Source: Malachius bipustulatus (Eukaryota; Arthropoda; Insecta; Coleoptera; Melyridae). From it: 64,000 nt of DNA. Position 1 is the stretch's first letter. Every line of letters begins with the position of its first letter. The notes beneath the pieces were generated by a model. That model ran no database searches. It had not been told where the DNA came from and worked only from the letters and a program-made list of their open reading frames with translations. This document shows positions 31,375 through 43,570 of the stretch, piece by piece. The stretch is taken from the NCBI GenBank assembly GCA_910589415.1, contig OU342632.1, positions 30,145,637-30,209,636 on the forward strand, read 5' to 3'. A program made the position numbers and the translations under genes.

Positions 31375-34211
31375 GGCAGACAAATGATGAGAGAATTGTG
31401 AGTTTGATTCACCAAAACATACAATCCTTAGGAAACTCTCTAGATGAATTAGAGGAATTGGTGGAAGAACACCCGGAATGCTGTTTTTTCTGCTTGACAG
31501 AACATTGGCAAACTAAGGAACAGCTAACAACCTATGGCATAAGAAACTTTACGCTAATAACAAGTTTCTGCAGGAAAGGAATCAATCAACATGGAGGATG
31601 TGCAATTTATGGAAAAAACAATCTGGTGGGTAAAAAACGAACCGATATAGAGCAGTTATCTATTAGTGATGTAATCGAGTGTGCAGCATGTGAATTTAAG
31701 ATGGGAAGTGAAAGACTGATTGTTATAACTATTTATAGGCCATCTGGTGCCAATGTGGATATGTTTTTTGTTAAATTCGAACATATATTGGAGGTAGTCA
31801 TTGAGGTGAACTGTAAAGTAATAATTTGCGGTGATTTCAACATAGATTTAAAACAGGATACAAAAGACAAATTTAGGTTTTGTTCAATGATAGGTTCTTG
31901 TGACATCTATCAACAAATCTTTGATTATACTAGAATAACATCGAGCAGTAAAACATGCATTGATAATATATTAACTAATATTCAGAACTGTGTATCAGCC
32001 GATGTTCTCAGTACTGGTATATCAGACCACTTAGCTCAAAAGCTAACATTCCCAGCATTAATGGTATCAACAAGTAGATTAAAAATAATTAGAATTTTTA
32101 GTGAACAAAATATTGAATCATTTATAGGCAGATTAAATGAAGTAAATTGGGACAGAATTTATAGAATCAAAGATGAATGTGTAAATGAACAATGGGAAAT
32201 GTTTTTGAATTTCTTTCAGAGCGTATTTTATTTGTCATTTCCTCTGAAGAAAATATCGACTGGTAAATCCCAAAATAAAAAAACACACAACACTGATCCA
32301 AATATATATGAATGTAAAAACCGACTAAATATTCTATATACAATAAGTAGAATAGACAATAGTTTCATAGACATGTACAAACAAACTAAAAGGGAATACA
32401 ACAAAAAACTTATAATGGAAAAATCAAAAAAATATCAAACACAAATAAACAATTCAGATAACAAAGGAAAGACTGTTTGGCAGATAATAAATCACATAAA
32501 TGGTAGGACAAAAAATAAATCAATTCAAGTCTCAGGAGAGGCAGAATATATTGCAAATAAATTTTTAAATTCTCTTAAAAACCCTATTGAAAAGATGCCA
32601 TCAGACAAAGGGTCTGTATCAGATAACATAAAGAGAAATATGAAGTCATTATATTTAACATCAATTTCAGAAAGTGAGGTTTTTGATATTGTCAAAAAAC
32701 TAAAGAATAAGATGAGCTGTGGGGTAGATGAGATACCAACCAAACTGGTGAAACTTTGCATACGGCAGATTGCTGGGCCGCTTGCTTTCATGATTAGTAA
32801 TTCGTTTAGGTATGGTGTATTTCCCGAAAAACTCAAATTAGCATCTATAACACCTGTATACAAAAAAGGAGATCCAACTAAAATTAGCAACTATCGTCCA
32901 ATAAGTATTCTGTCTTCCTTTTCAAAGGTATTTGAATCGGCAATGTGTAACAGACTGATGAGCTTTTATATATCCTGCAACTACTTGGGGACGAGCCAGC
33001 ATGGATACCTAAAAGGTAAGTCCACACTGACCGCTATTTTTAGTCTTGTCCAGGATATCTTAAACTGCTTGGAGAGGGATGAAATAGCTCTTGGACTATT
33101 TCTCGATTAATCCAAAGCGTATGATGTGTTGAACCATGAAATACTGTTATCAAAGCTGGAATGTAGCGGGGTGCGTGGAACCGCACTACAATGGTTCAAA
33201 TCATATTTAAAAGACAGGCAGATGGTTGTATGTGTAAGAAGGGATGGTGAAGTGGCATATTCAAATACAGAAACCACCAACATAGGCGTACCTCAAGGAA
33301 GCATGATGGGCCCCTTACTATTTATTCTGTATACGAATGATTTATACAGAAGTATTATAAATAACGCCTGTAAAACAATTAAATACGCTGACGATACCAA
33401 TATGCTAATCACAGCTCAGAATATGAACGATCTAATATCCATAACAGATGATGAGTTTGATCATGTCTGTAAGTGGTTTAGAATGAACAGTCTCAAACTG
33501 AATGAAGAAAAGACAAATGTGGTTCTTTTCAAGACAAACTATGACAGAGCTAATATGCCAAGTAATGTAATATTGAATGAATGCAGTTTTGATGTCAGTG
33601 AATGCACCAAATTTCTGGGAATATACATTGATAGCTTTCTATGTTGGAATCACCATGTAAATAATACGTGCAAAAAATTAAATACGGTATGTTACACTGT
33701 AAAAATTCTTTGTAAATATGTAAATTTAGCAACACTGAAAACTGTATACTATTGTAATTTTGAGTCTCGATTCAAATATGGTTTAATTTTCTTTGGTGCA
33801 AGCAGGGATATAGAGAGGGTATTCCGGATTCAGAAGAAAGTTATACGAATTATACTAAATAAAAAAACTTCTGACTCATGTAGAGGAGAATTTAAAAAGT
33901 TAGGAATTCTAACAGTGGCAGCAATGTATATAAAAGAATGTTTAAATTTTCTAGTACATCACAAGTACTTGTTTGAACACTTGCAGTCGAATAATATGTG
34001 GGAATCCAGAAGAATAAATTTCAACTATCCTGTACATAGATTAACTGTAACAGAAAACGGAGTGTTGTATATGTGTATTAAATTGTTCAACAAGTTACCC
34101 GAACATGTTAAGAAATTGTATGATAATGAAAGTTCATTCCGTAGAGAAATCTGTATTTTACTTCTCAATTTAGAGCCATATAATTTAAATGATTTTCTAT
34201 ATAATAAGTGA
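31375..34211 (+). pseudogene. LINE-B ORF2: endonuclease and reverse transcriptase, one stop codon
   Basis: A single frame runs through the element except for a TAA at 33108-33110. Apurinic endonuclease blocks: LIHQNIQSLGNS, LTEHW, GGCAIYGKN, IICGDFNIDL and SDH. Reverse transcriptase blocks: SNYRPISILSSFSKVFE, SQHGYLKGKST, FLD followed by the stop and then SKAYDVLNHE (motif A), GVPQGSMMGPLLFILYTNDL and KYADDTNML. The C-terminal part contains FLGIYIDSFLCWNHH and KLFNKLPEHVK. The stop lies two residues from the motif A aspartate, so no working enzyme is made, but the rest is undamaged, suggesting a fairly recent insertion. Confidence 0.85.
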
Positions 34212-34298
34212 ATGATTTTTTCTTTTTTTTTGTTTGACGTTATGCTGTTCAATTGTCCGATTACACATTTATGTATTTGGAGGATTTCTCAGAATAAA

Positions 34299-34330
<32 letters not shown>

Positions 34331-34342
34331 ATATGAAAAAAA
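31375..34342 (+). mobile_element. LINE-B, jockey/CR1-group non-LTR retrotransposon, 5' truncated
   Basis: Flanked by the direct repeat TGTCAGAAAA at 31365-31374 and 34343-34352. It ends in a (TTA)n tail at about 34297-34329, a 3' end typical of CR1-like elements. It carries most of ORF2 (endonuclease plus reverse transcriptase). The first ORF and the start of the endonuclease are missing. Confidence 0.85.
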
Positions 34343-34645
34343 TGTCAGAAAAATGAAAGGTGTGATTCCTTTGCGCATTCTGAGAAAAAACGTTCCTAAA
34401 CTTTTTCGCAAACCCACGGTTTTTGAGATACGCGGCCAAAAAATACATTTTTAAATTTTTTTTTTATATCTCATGAACCGTTTGAGTTATAAAACAGAAT
34501 TTTTGCACACATCTTATTATTGATATTATAGCTACTTTTTTAATGCTAACTATTTTTTTCATATAAAAACTGAAAAAAAGTAATATTTTTTGCCACCCCT
34601 GTATCTCTAAAACAATATACTTGCATACATGTTTTGAAACACCTG

Positions 34646-34888
34646 TATAAACAATTAGTAAAAGCCAAAGTTTTAAGTAAATAAGCATAAGCTCCCAATG
34701 TGAAATAAATTAATAATGGAGCGATGAATAAATTAGGGAAATGGAAAAAAATAATTATTGTTATAAATAAATGAATAATCAGTACCACTTTATCTATATT
34801 ATGAAATATGGTCCCTAAACAAGCTTACTTAACAGTATTATTACTTATTATTACAATTTTTTACTTTTTTGTGCAATTAGACGCCAAG
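34646..34888. other. Former 3' flank of zinc-finger gene alpha-2
   Basis: 34700-34815 matches the 3' flanks of alpha-1 (26915-27040) and alpha-3 (48900-49025). It has been pushed about 2.2 kb away from alpha-2 by MITEs C1 and C2 and foldback F6. Confidence 0.55.
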
Positions 34889-35296
34889 TATAGTCCAATA
34901 AAGTCTAAAAAGTCATACGTATCGATTAAGAATACACATCCTTTTCATAGTTCGATTTATTTTGTTTCCATATACGTGGTTTTTATAGACCGTCCAGTTT
35001 GTCTAAACACTCCATCCCGCATAAATAAGTATACGTCAACATTGGTTTTGAATGAGAATTAAATGCACAACACAGAGGATAGAGTGTCATTACGTGAATA
35101 AATTTTCTGTAGTTGTCAGTGGCTCTCAAACTGACGTAAGCGTCATTCATTCATTGTTTGAATGATTCCTTCAATAATTTACGCTCGTTCACAACTTGAC
35201 AATTAACTGTTTGACATTTTCTGGTGAAATTAAAAATATTAATTCGGACGGTTAGTGCGACGTCACATCTGACTTTTGAAAGTTAATCCTACTATA
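34889..35296. repeat. MITE family C, copy 1 (408 bp)
   Basis: Starts TATAGTCCAATAAAG and ends TAATCCTACTATA, so the outermost six bases are inverted (TATAGT/ACTATA). It closely matches copy 2 except for small indels. Short open frames across it are carried by both copies but break at the indels, so I do not call a gene. Confidence 0.75.
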
Positions 35297-35484
35297 ACAA
35301 CTTTGCGTACAGTTCTGTTCAAATAAAACTGGGGCAGTGTTAATTTTCTAGTGTAAATGTGGCTTATAAATTGAACAATGTTTAAATGGTTTCCATGCTG
35401 TTAGCAAAGGTGACAGTCGATTTTATTTGTCAAAAATTAAAACTTCCAAAAATAAAAATTGTTACTGCAATAAATTATGATAAA

Positions 35485-35891
35485 TATAGTCCAATAAAGT
35501 CTAAAAAGTCATACGTATCGATTAAGAATACACATCCTTTTGATAGTTCGATTTATTTTGTTTCATATACTGGTTCTCGTAGAAACCGTCCAGTTTGTCT
35601 AAACACTCCATCCCGCATAAATAAGTATACGTCAACATTGGTTTTGAATGAGAATTAAATGCACAACACAGAGGATAGAATGTCATTACGTGAATAAATT
35701 TTATGTAGTTGTCAGTGGCTCTCAAACTGACGTAAGCGATTCAATTCATTGTTTGAATGATTCCTTCAATAATTTACGCTCGTTCACAACTTGACAATTA
35801 ACTGTTTGACATTTTCTGGTGAAATTAAAAATATTAATTCGGACGGTTAGTGTGACGTCACATCTGACTTTTTAAAGTTAATCCTACTATA
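35485..35891. repeat. MITE family C, copy 2 (407 bp)
   Basis: Same orientation as copy 1, separated by 188 bases. The two are nearly identical, so at least one is recent, or this is a tandem duplication bounded by the MITE. Confidence 0.75.
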
Positions 35892-36038
35892 TCCTTTTGT
35901 CAAGCATTGCCAATAAATTTAATGAAATCAAGTTACACTAACATGCTGGAAGGCATAAACACAACACAACAAAGAAGTTGTCCCAGTTTATTTGAACGCA
36001 CTGTATTGTATGTACATCATGCAGGACGCAAAATTATA

Positions 36039-36749
36039 CAGGGTATTTTCAAAGCGGGCCATAGGGGATTAGCATTGCGAAAGTGGTTTTTGAGGATTCC
36101 TGCTCGCCGTTTAAACCGACAGAAATGGTTTTGGTATCAAAATGAAGCTAAAATTATTGCGCATAACGCTTGACATCAGAAATTAATTTAATTTCACGTT
36201 GTTTTCTAAAATTCTTCAGTAAAAATTCAAGTAATTGTTAATGTTTAATCACAAAATAGCATGCCTTGCCTAAACAATAATGACGTTTCTACGTTTCGAC
36301 AATCCAATAATAAAACTTTACAAGTCAGTAGGTAATATTAAAGTCTGGTTCTATTTAACCCTCCTGTAACTGGCTACACTGTAGTAGGTTTCCACCATAA
36401 AGAAAGACTCTTTCTTGGTTTGTATAACCCATTTTTAAATAGAACCAGACTTTATTATTACCTACTGACTTGTAAAGTTTTATTATTGGATTGTCGAAAC
36501 GTAGAAACGTCATTATTGTTTAGGCAAGGCATGCTATTTTGTGATTAAACATTAACAATTACTTGAATTTTTACTGAAGAATTTTACAAAACAACGTGAA
36601 ATTAAATTAATTTCTGATGTCAAGCGTTATGCGCAATAATGTTAGCTTCATTTTGATACCAAAACCATTTCTGTCGGTTTAAACGGCGAGCAGGAATCCT
36701 CAAAAACCACTTTCGCAATGCTAATCCCCTATGGCCCGCTTTGAAAATC
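36039..36749. repeat. Foldback element F6, near-perfect 313-bp hairpin
   Basis: The left arm 36045-36357 and right arm 36436-36749 are almost exact reverse complements around a 78-base loop. The left end begins CAGGGTATTTTCAAAGCGGG after a TA; the right arm stops at CCGCTTTGAAAAT, so a few terminal bases are lost. The high arm identity suggests youth or conversion. A transcript would be a long double-stranded RNA. Confidence 0.9.
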
Positions 36750-37019
36750 AACAAAATTTGAAAACAGTACCAACACACAATAGTTAATTATTATACATTA
36801 CATCTCCATGATAACAGCCGGTTGTCTCTCTGTACATAAAAAAAAAATGATTCCGCAGCCAAAGTTTACAAATAATTATTTTCTCTGCTTTTATATCACT
36901 GTGCACGACCGTTGGGTACTCCCACTTAATTTACACATTTGTAAAGTTTTGAAAAACTGTCTTTATTTCTTGATTCAAAAGAAAATTTCCGACATTTGTA
37001 AGTACACCTCGATATATTT
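36750..37019. other. Immediate 3' flank of alpha-2
   Basis: On the minus strand, 36900-37019 holds a decayed finger (CRKFSFESRNKDSFSKLYKC) beyond the stop, the same position where alpha-1 has a decayed finger. Confidence 0.5.
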
Positions 37020-38369
37020 TCAATGTTGTTGTCCTTTATGTTTCACCAGATTACATTTATATTTTGTTTCAAAAGAACATTCATCACATTTGAACAATTC
37101 TGTATCTTTTGAATGTTGATAATAATAATGTCTATTCATATTGCCTCTATTTTCTGTTTTATAAGAACAATGCCCACAATTGTACACTTCACCTTCCTTT
37201 GTAAACATATGGTTGCTTATATTACAATGTTCAGTGAAATCATCTTTTCTTCCCGTTTCATACGAACATTCCTGACACTTGTAAACTTCAGCCTCTTTTG
37301 AGTGTTTATTTCTATAATGGATCTTCAAAGCACCTTTATATCTCGTCTCGTAAGAACATTCCTGGCATTTCTGCATTTTAACTTCTGTTGGATGTTCATC
37401 TTTGGAAACTTCAGCCCCTTTTATATGTTTATTTTTGTAATGGATCTTCAAAGCACCTTTATACCTCGTCTCATAAGAGCATTCCTGACATTTCTGCATT
37501 TTAACTTCTGTTGGATGTTCATCTTTGGAAACTCCAGCCTCTTTTAAATGTTTATTTCTGTAATGAATCTTCAAAGCACCTTTATATCTTGTCTCGTAAG
37601 AACATTCCTGACATTTCTGCATTTTAACTTCTGTTGGATGTTTATCTTTATTAGGTTTAGATTTAGAGCTGATCAAATTGTCTTTTCTTCCCGATTCAAA
37701 AGAGCCTTCCTCACATTTGTACCCCTCCACGAGTTTCAAATGTTTGCGCTTATGACTGCTCAAAGCATTTTCACTTGTTGTTTTATACGAACACATCTCA
37801 CATTTGTGAATTTTCGAGACTTTCGAGTGAACAAGTTTAATATGCTGGACAAGGTAACCTTTATATCCGGTTTCATACGGGCATTCATTACATTTGTACA
37901 CTTCCGTACGTTCTTTGTGCTTACCAATATAATGCCAGGCGTAATCAGATTCCGTGTTTGTCTTATAAGAACAATGTGCACAGTTGAACTTTGCATCTTG
38001 TTCGTTCTTACTTTCTAAAGATTCTACGTCATCTTTCTGAACAGATTCACATTGATCCGGCCCATCGTTGGTTATTCCAGCGTCGCTTCTCCAAGTCAGC
38101 TCCCATGTCGGTATATGTTCTTCGAGGTCAACTTCCTCCACACTTTCCGCCTTTCCTTGAAAGTCCTCATATTCTGTGTCATCGTCATCGGGTTCTATTG
38201 AGTCAGGCAGGAAACTAGAATCGGCATCAGTATCGTCTAATTCAGAGGATGGGTCGCATTCTGGATTATTTTCTTTATCTTCGCACATCAAATTTAAGAG
38301 TGAGGTGATATTGCTTTGTTGGATTTCTTCTTTATTTTGAAAATAACAACTTTCTCCCGGAAAGCTCAT
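37020..38369 (-). CDS. C2H2 zinc-finger protein, alpha-2
   Basis: 449 residues from an ATG at 38369 (MSFPGESCYFQNKEEIQQ). The acidic N-terminal module (CEDKENNPECDPSSEL, VDLEEHIPTWELTWRSDAG) aligns with alpha-1 and alpha-3. About ten finger units follow: CAHCSYKT, CNECPYET, CEMCSYKT, a degenerate CEEGSFES, three almost identical CQECSYETRYKGALKIHY fingers separated by 18-residue linkers with KDEHPTEVKMQK, then CQECSYETGRKDDFTEH, CGHCSYKT and CDECSFET. Predicted nuclear DNA-binding protein, target unknown. It shares its upstream region with the plus-strand beta-2 gene, transcribed away from it. Confidence 0.87.
   Translation of the reverse strand: MSFPGESCYFQNKEEIQQSNITSLLNLMCEDKENNPECDPSSELDDTDADSSFLPDSIEPDDDDTEYEDFQGKAESVEEVDLEEHIPTWELTWRSDAGITNDGPDQCESVQKDDVESLESKNEQDAKFNCAHCSYKTNTESDYAWHYIGKHKERTEVYKCNECPYETGYKGYLVQHIKLVHSKVSKIHKCEMCSYKTTSENALSSHKRKHLKLVEGYKCEEGSFESGRKDNLISSKSKPNKDKHPTEVKMQKCQECSYETRYKGALKIHYRNKHLKEAGVSKDEHPTEVKMQKCQECSYETRYKGALKIHYKNKHIKGAEVSKDEHPTEVKMQKCQECSYETRYKGALKIHYRNKHSKEAEVYKCQECSYETGRKDDFTEHCNISNHMFTKEGEVYNCGHCSYKTENRGNMNRHYYYQHSKDTELFKCDECSFETKYKCNLVKHKGQQH
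37321..37689 (-). repeat. Three tandem 123-bp finger-plus-linker units in alpha-2
   Basis: ATCTTCAAAGCACC recurs at 37321, 37444 and 37567, a period of exactly 123 bases (41 codons). Units differ at a few positions only. The period includes a long linker, unlike the 90-bp unit in alpha-1. Confidence 0.9.
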
Positions 38370-39146
38370 GCTGCTCGGTTTTCTTCCAAATTTACCCCTT
38401 TCATTAATTAGCTCCTGATTTAAAAATCAATATCGATTATCTCTCTGGACCATGTCTAATCTATCACAGACTTGTTTGTCAAAATAGTAATATGTTGGGA
38501 CACTTTGGTCTGTCTTGTCCTTGTCTATGGTAATGGAATATGGAATAGAATGAATAATGAATGGATGAATATTGGATTGGATAATTGCAGGACTTTCAGG
38601 TTTTAGCACAAGCCAAGCCAAGCCTAAGCCACGCCGCGCCGCGCCACACCACGACCACAAGACAAAACAAAAGACAAAAGACCAGTACATAGCTCCCACT
38701 TCCCAGGGACCTCCCCCTGTCATTCCAGTTTCCAAACCACCTCACCAACCAATGATAGATAATAATAATAAAGCGAAAGCAGTGGTCTTGGTCCTTGGTC
38801 GTTGTCCTTGCTAAGTAAGAAATAAGAATGCGAATTTTGAATACGAATTGCGAACGAAAAGCTGGCAGTGGCAACATCGCTTAGAGGCTACGCAGCGCAG
38901 AAGTTTACGGTTTTGTTTTGAACGCAATACCTTGGCTAAATACACAAGTGTGCGAAGGCCATTAAAGAAACGAAGAATCGCAATTCGCAATCGCAACCTT
39001 CTTAACCTTACATTTTTGATTAATATTTATTTTTGTTGTAATAATTGTACAAACTTTGATTTTAATAACAAAAGGGAATATTTATAATACCAATAATAAA
39101 TCGATGGTGTACAAATATAGAAAAATATTTTCAAAACCAGAAGGAG
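38370..39146. promoter_or_regulatory. Shared upstream region of alpha-2 and beta-2
   Basis: 777 bases between two start codons that face away from each other. It has a short GC-rich patch (CCACGCCGCGCCGCGCC, about 38630) and AT-rich flanks with short repeats (GAATGG, 38530-38570). A bidirectional promoter is inferred from layout, not from recognised factor sites. Confidence 0.45.
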
Positions 39147-40088
39147 ATGAGTCAAACACGGCAAATAGAAAATGATGGAAATTTCACCTCACTCTCAGAA
39201 TATATCAAGCGTGAAGATGAAGAAAATGGTCCTAATCTCCTTCCATCCTCTGAATTGAACAATGCTGGTGGTGGTTTTCCGCTTTGCCCTATAAAAGATG
39301 AACTTGAAGACTTACAAGAACAAGCGCGACAAGAAAACGTGTCCTTGAAAGAAAGTGTAGACATTGAAGAGCATAAGCCTGGATGGGCGTTGAGGGGAAC
39401 CCATCAAATTAAAGCGTTAAAGGAAGACATTGACTTTGAAGAGCATAAACCGGGATTGGAGCTGCTGACTTCGAGAAGCGATGCTGAAATGTTTAACGAT
39501 GAACCTTATCAATGTGATTTTGTTGAGCAAAATAAGTTGAATGACCCAGACTTTGTTGAAAGTAAGAGCGAAGAAAATAACAATGCCAATTTTTCTTTTA
39601 AAAAAGAAGGTATGGAAATGTACAAATGCCATGAATGTCAGTATGAAACTAAAATTCAAAGGCACCTTGTCCAACATTGTGACAGATTTCTTTCGAAACA
39701 ATTGAAACTAGCTAAAACTAGTCATTATAAAAATGAACATTCACAAGAAGCCGCAGTCTATAAATGTTCCAAATGTTTTTTTGAAACAACAAGGAAACGT
39801 TATTTGACCAAGCATTGTAATCGTATACATTCAAAACCTGCCATAGTGTACAAATGTGAGGAGTGTTCTTACCAAACAAGAAGCAAAAGTTACCTGATCA
39901 GACATTTTAAATATAGACATGTTGAAGGAGCAGAAGTATACAAATGTCAAGAATGTTCATATGAAACAAAATATAAAAGTAATTTAACCCAACATTTTAA
40001 ATATAAACATGCAAAAGAAGCTCAAGTAGTGTACAAATGTCAAGAATGTTCATATGAAACAAGAAGAAAATGTGACCTGACTATAGTA
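39147..40088 (+). pseudogene. C2H2 zinc-finger gene beta-2, 5' part, split by a transposon
   Basis: ATG at 39147 (MSQTRQIENDGNFTSLSE). The acidic N-terminal part contains EENGPNLLPSSELNNAGG, DIEEHKPGWAL and DIDFEEHKPGLELLTSRSDA, homologous to the alpha proteins and to the broken copy at 24951. Fingers: CHECQYET (second half decayed), CSKCFFET, CEECSYQT, CQECSYET and CQECSYETRRKCDLT, at which point the frame enters inserted DNA and ends after about 35 foreign residues. The remaining fingers lie at 45907-46023, 5.8 kb away. A truncated protein could still be made. Confidence 0.8.
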
Positions 40089-42170
40089 AGGGCCATAGTT
40101 ATGATGCAGCATTGCTCTTATGGCGCTCATAGTTGCCGCTTTTGTCGTACTTCTGGGAAGCAGGCGTCCACGAGCGTACGCTCTTCATTTTGAAAATTAT
40201 TTAATTCATTGCACTTCTGTAACGTTTTGTACCTCCGCAGACTGCCCTTTTAACATTGATCTCGTTCATAAGTGAGGATTGCACAACATGGAACAGCACA
40301 GTAGAGTTTATAACTTCATACATTATTACAATATTCAGATAATTATTATTATATTTTTTTGAATCCGTCAAAGTTTATTATATTCTTCTTTTTCAAATAT
40401 GTATCCTTTTTATGAACAAAATAGTTTCTAGGGATGCAACGAATACCGATTTTTGCCGAATACCGAATACGAATATTCGGCCATTAGTATTCGGCCGAAT
40501 CCGAATATTCGGCCGGCCGAATATTATGGTTTTGTGAAATTTTTAATTCCTGGTGAGACCACAGTGCCAGCTCTAACAGGCTTCTTTTTCTTTATTTTAT
40601 TTGAGGGTTGTCCAACTTGTCCATAACCAGTTTTTTACATGCATCTTTCAGTCATTCATGTGCTTTATAGGTTGGATTTTAGGTACCTAATAAAACAATA
40701 AATTCTCCGAAACGAACCGTTTCAGCGCTATTGTTGGGTGATTTTTATTGACTTTATTGACTGTTTCATTTTCATATTGAAGCTCGAGTTTAGGCAAAAC
40801 AATAACAGGGTATCAGAGGAATATTCAATCAGTTTTCAGTAAATAATCAATTATTCTTAGAAGTAGGTACCTGGTAGGTACTTTATCTTTTTGTTACTGT
40901 TCCTGTCATTGAAATTTCAAGCAAGTAGGTAAAGTGTAAGCAATTTCTATAAGTTCATTAATTTCTCCCCTATAATAAAACACAAGAGGAACAATGTTAT
41001 TAAATTTGTTAGATTTCAAGAATGAATGAAGAATGAATTTCTAAAATTCAAAAGGTGAAGTGTGATTTATTGTTGATTTATAGCCCATTAACTCAACACT
41101 GGAATCTGATTCATGAAGTCATCCCATATTGCCATTATTGTTGTTTGTCTCTTTTGGTGAAATGGGTGGATATGAACTTTGTCCTTTTCTTTTACGAATA
41201 CCTACTAGCCTTTCTCCCAACCATTGTATAAGTGGTTTGTTTACAAATTGAAAGGACCCACTTGAAAACAGGAATTCTTTTAAATTTTTATACAATCATG
41301 AAGTCTGCGTTCTGTGTAATCTCTGATTTTTATTTCATAATTTCTCTGAAGAGTCCCTAAAATTAATAGGTACTCAATTGATGATAATATAGCCATATTA
41401 TTGTGTAGGTATAACTTAGTATTTTTCAAGTTAGGACAGCGCCGGATTACCCACAAGGCTACCTAGGCTGTAGCCTAGGGGCGCAAAGCTTGGTGGGGCG
41501 CCGGAGGCGCCCTTAAAACTTGTAAAAGCATGTGTAAATGCATAAATACTTAAAAGTACTTAAAAGTACTAAAAATAATGAAATATACATTTCCGAGTTA
41601 GGATAATATAATACCTACCTACTGCCCGCACGCAGGCGACAAGTTCATAGGGGCGGCGGGCGAGAGAAAAAAACATCTTAATTCATAACAATAACAAAAA
41701 TTATCAAAATATCAGGATAAAATTAATTACTGGGAGGGTAGTATAGCTAAGGAGGCGGGGGGCGCGTGCAGGATCCTGGGCAACTTTTCACAATATTACA
41801 TAATTCAGGGCCTTTCTAACCACAGAATTAATAGGGCTGTAGGCAAGGGGCGCAAGCCTTTTGGTGGCGGATGTTTTTATTGAAGTATAATATTCTTTGT
41901 GATTATTTATTAGTCATTTAGTTATTATAGTTTTCACATCTCAGTACCTACATGTTTAACTAAGTAGTGGGAAATTGCGTAACTTTTAACATTGAAAATA
42001 ATTTCGCTTGCTGATGCGCATTTTCTTTGGAGCCGGACATACGTAACTAGTGTTAAATTATTTAGAGTTCATACTGCACTAACTTATTTGTAATCCATCA
42101 GTCGTCATTGGCTTATTCCCAGCGTTAGCTATCCTTTACGCATTTCATCTGAGAAAAGGGCACATTACTT

Positions 42171-43570
42171 TCAGTGGCCCATACTGCCGTTTTAGTTGAA
42201 AAGGGCGTATCTGCAGTTTTACCTGTTTTCAGCTTAAAAGTGCATTTCATACTGTTCATTCCAATCTAACTAATTTTTAAATCAGCTTGGCCGTATCTAC
42301 ACAAATAATGCGGTAAAATAGCGAAATAGGATGGGCGTATATGAAATTCTGCAGGAGATTTTAGTTGAAAAAGTCGTATGTGGTATTTTTAGTGTAATAA
42401 GGCATATCTGTGTTAAATTAAGTACACATGCGCCCCTTTGAACTAAAAAATCCACTTGACAACATGCAGTTATGCAACTTCATACATGATTCGGTCACAT
42501 ACAACCTCGCTTATTGAGTATTTCTTTAGCAGATTTTTGGTTTTCCTAAATTTATTTAGATCGAATGACATAAAAGATAATATGGCAGCTATGACAAGAA
42601 CAAAAGTTGACTAAAGGACCTCTTGGATCTAGTCGTCTTTGGAATCTTTTTATGTAAAATAGATAGCACTTAAAAAGCACTGTGTTTAATAATATGTGGA
42701 TAATCTCCCATATTTGGGTAGATTTTGTAAAAACAATTTGAAAAATAACTATAAACATTTTTCGCTGAGGCACCCCTATCTCTTGAATTTGGGGGATGAA
42801 AATCAATTGTTTGCAATAACTTTTTTATTAGTTGATCGATTTTGATAAATTGTGGTTTAATTTTTTATTATTTTGAACTATTTAAATAAGTGTTTTCTAA
42901 TCTTTGTTAGCACTTACTCATACATAGACCTCGGGGTTAAACTTCCAGTAATTCACGTGAAAGAAAAAATATAAAGATAGGTAGCTACCTACCTAGTAAT
43001 CTTACAAATTATTATTAAGATAATAATAATAAATTTACTTGTTATTTGATATTTCGTCAAATTTAATCAAATTTGAAAAACTTCTTGCATCTTTCACTTA
43101 TTGAAAATAAATTAATCCAATCGTTGACTGTATGGAAAAAAATATTTATAGCTCTTGTTCAAATTATTTTTACAAAAATCCAGCCAAATACGGAAGATTA
43201 CCCATATATTATGGGACATATTATGTATATAATATCCTTTGTTTGTCGTTGTTCATAACAAGACAGTCAATATAATTATTATCAAATTAAATCTGTAGAT
43301 CAGTTCATGTAGATATGCCTTTTTCAGTTATCCATCTTCTTAAATTTTTTAGAATAATGGGCGTAACTATCAAATATCAGCTTTAAACTGTTTTGTCAGA
43401 TTTTGTATCTACACTATTAAAAAACTTGCAATAAAGTATTGGCATGCCATGAAAATCAATTTGTTGCCTCAAACGTTAAGGATGGCATATTGAGAAATCT
43501 TAAATTTCAATTTTCTCAAAACTGTATTTTTGCAGATACGCCCTAATCAATTAAAACGGCAGCATAGGCC
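42171..43570. repeat. Inverted-repeat element inside hAT 2
   Basis: TGGCCCATACTGCCGTTTTA at the left is mirrored by TTAAAACGGCAGCATAGGCC at the right. A GGGCGTATCTGCAG-like block recurs several times near the left end. Boundaries and target duplication are uncertain. Confidence 0.5.
42686..43216. repeat. Foldback inside the preceding element
   Basis: GGATAATCTCCCATATTTGGG (about 42698) and its diverged mirror (about 43185) begin arms of about 75 bases that include AAAAACAATTTGAAAAATAA. This is the fifth layer of nesting within the beta-2 gene. Confidence 0.55.

Larger units (their letters stand above)
31346..34645. repeat. Foldback/MITE element F5 hosting LINE-B
   Basis: The ends are CAGGGTGCTTCAAAACATGT at the left and ACATGTTTTGAAACACCTG at the right; TA follows the right end and CA precedes the left. 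Without LINE-B the host is about 320 bases. LINE-B landed about 30 bases in from the left end. Confidence 0.75.

Noticed and set aside
34808..35062. 84-codon frame with a hydrophobic N-terminus, like a small secreted peptide, and its partner at 35386
   Set aside because: The common part is MITE C; the two frames differ by indels that change the reading frame, and the hydrophobic start is AT-rich flank.
35907..36173. 88-codon basic frame running into F6
   Set aside because: About half of it is the palindromic arm; no family resemblance.
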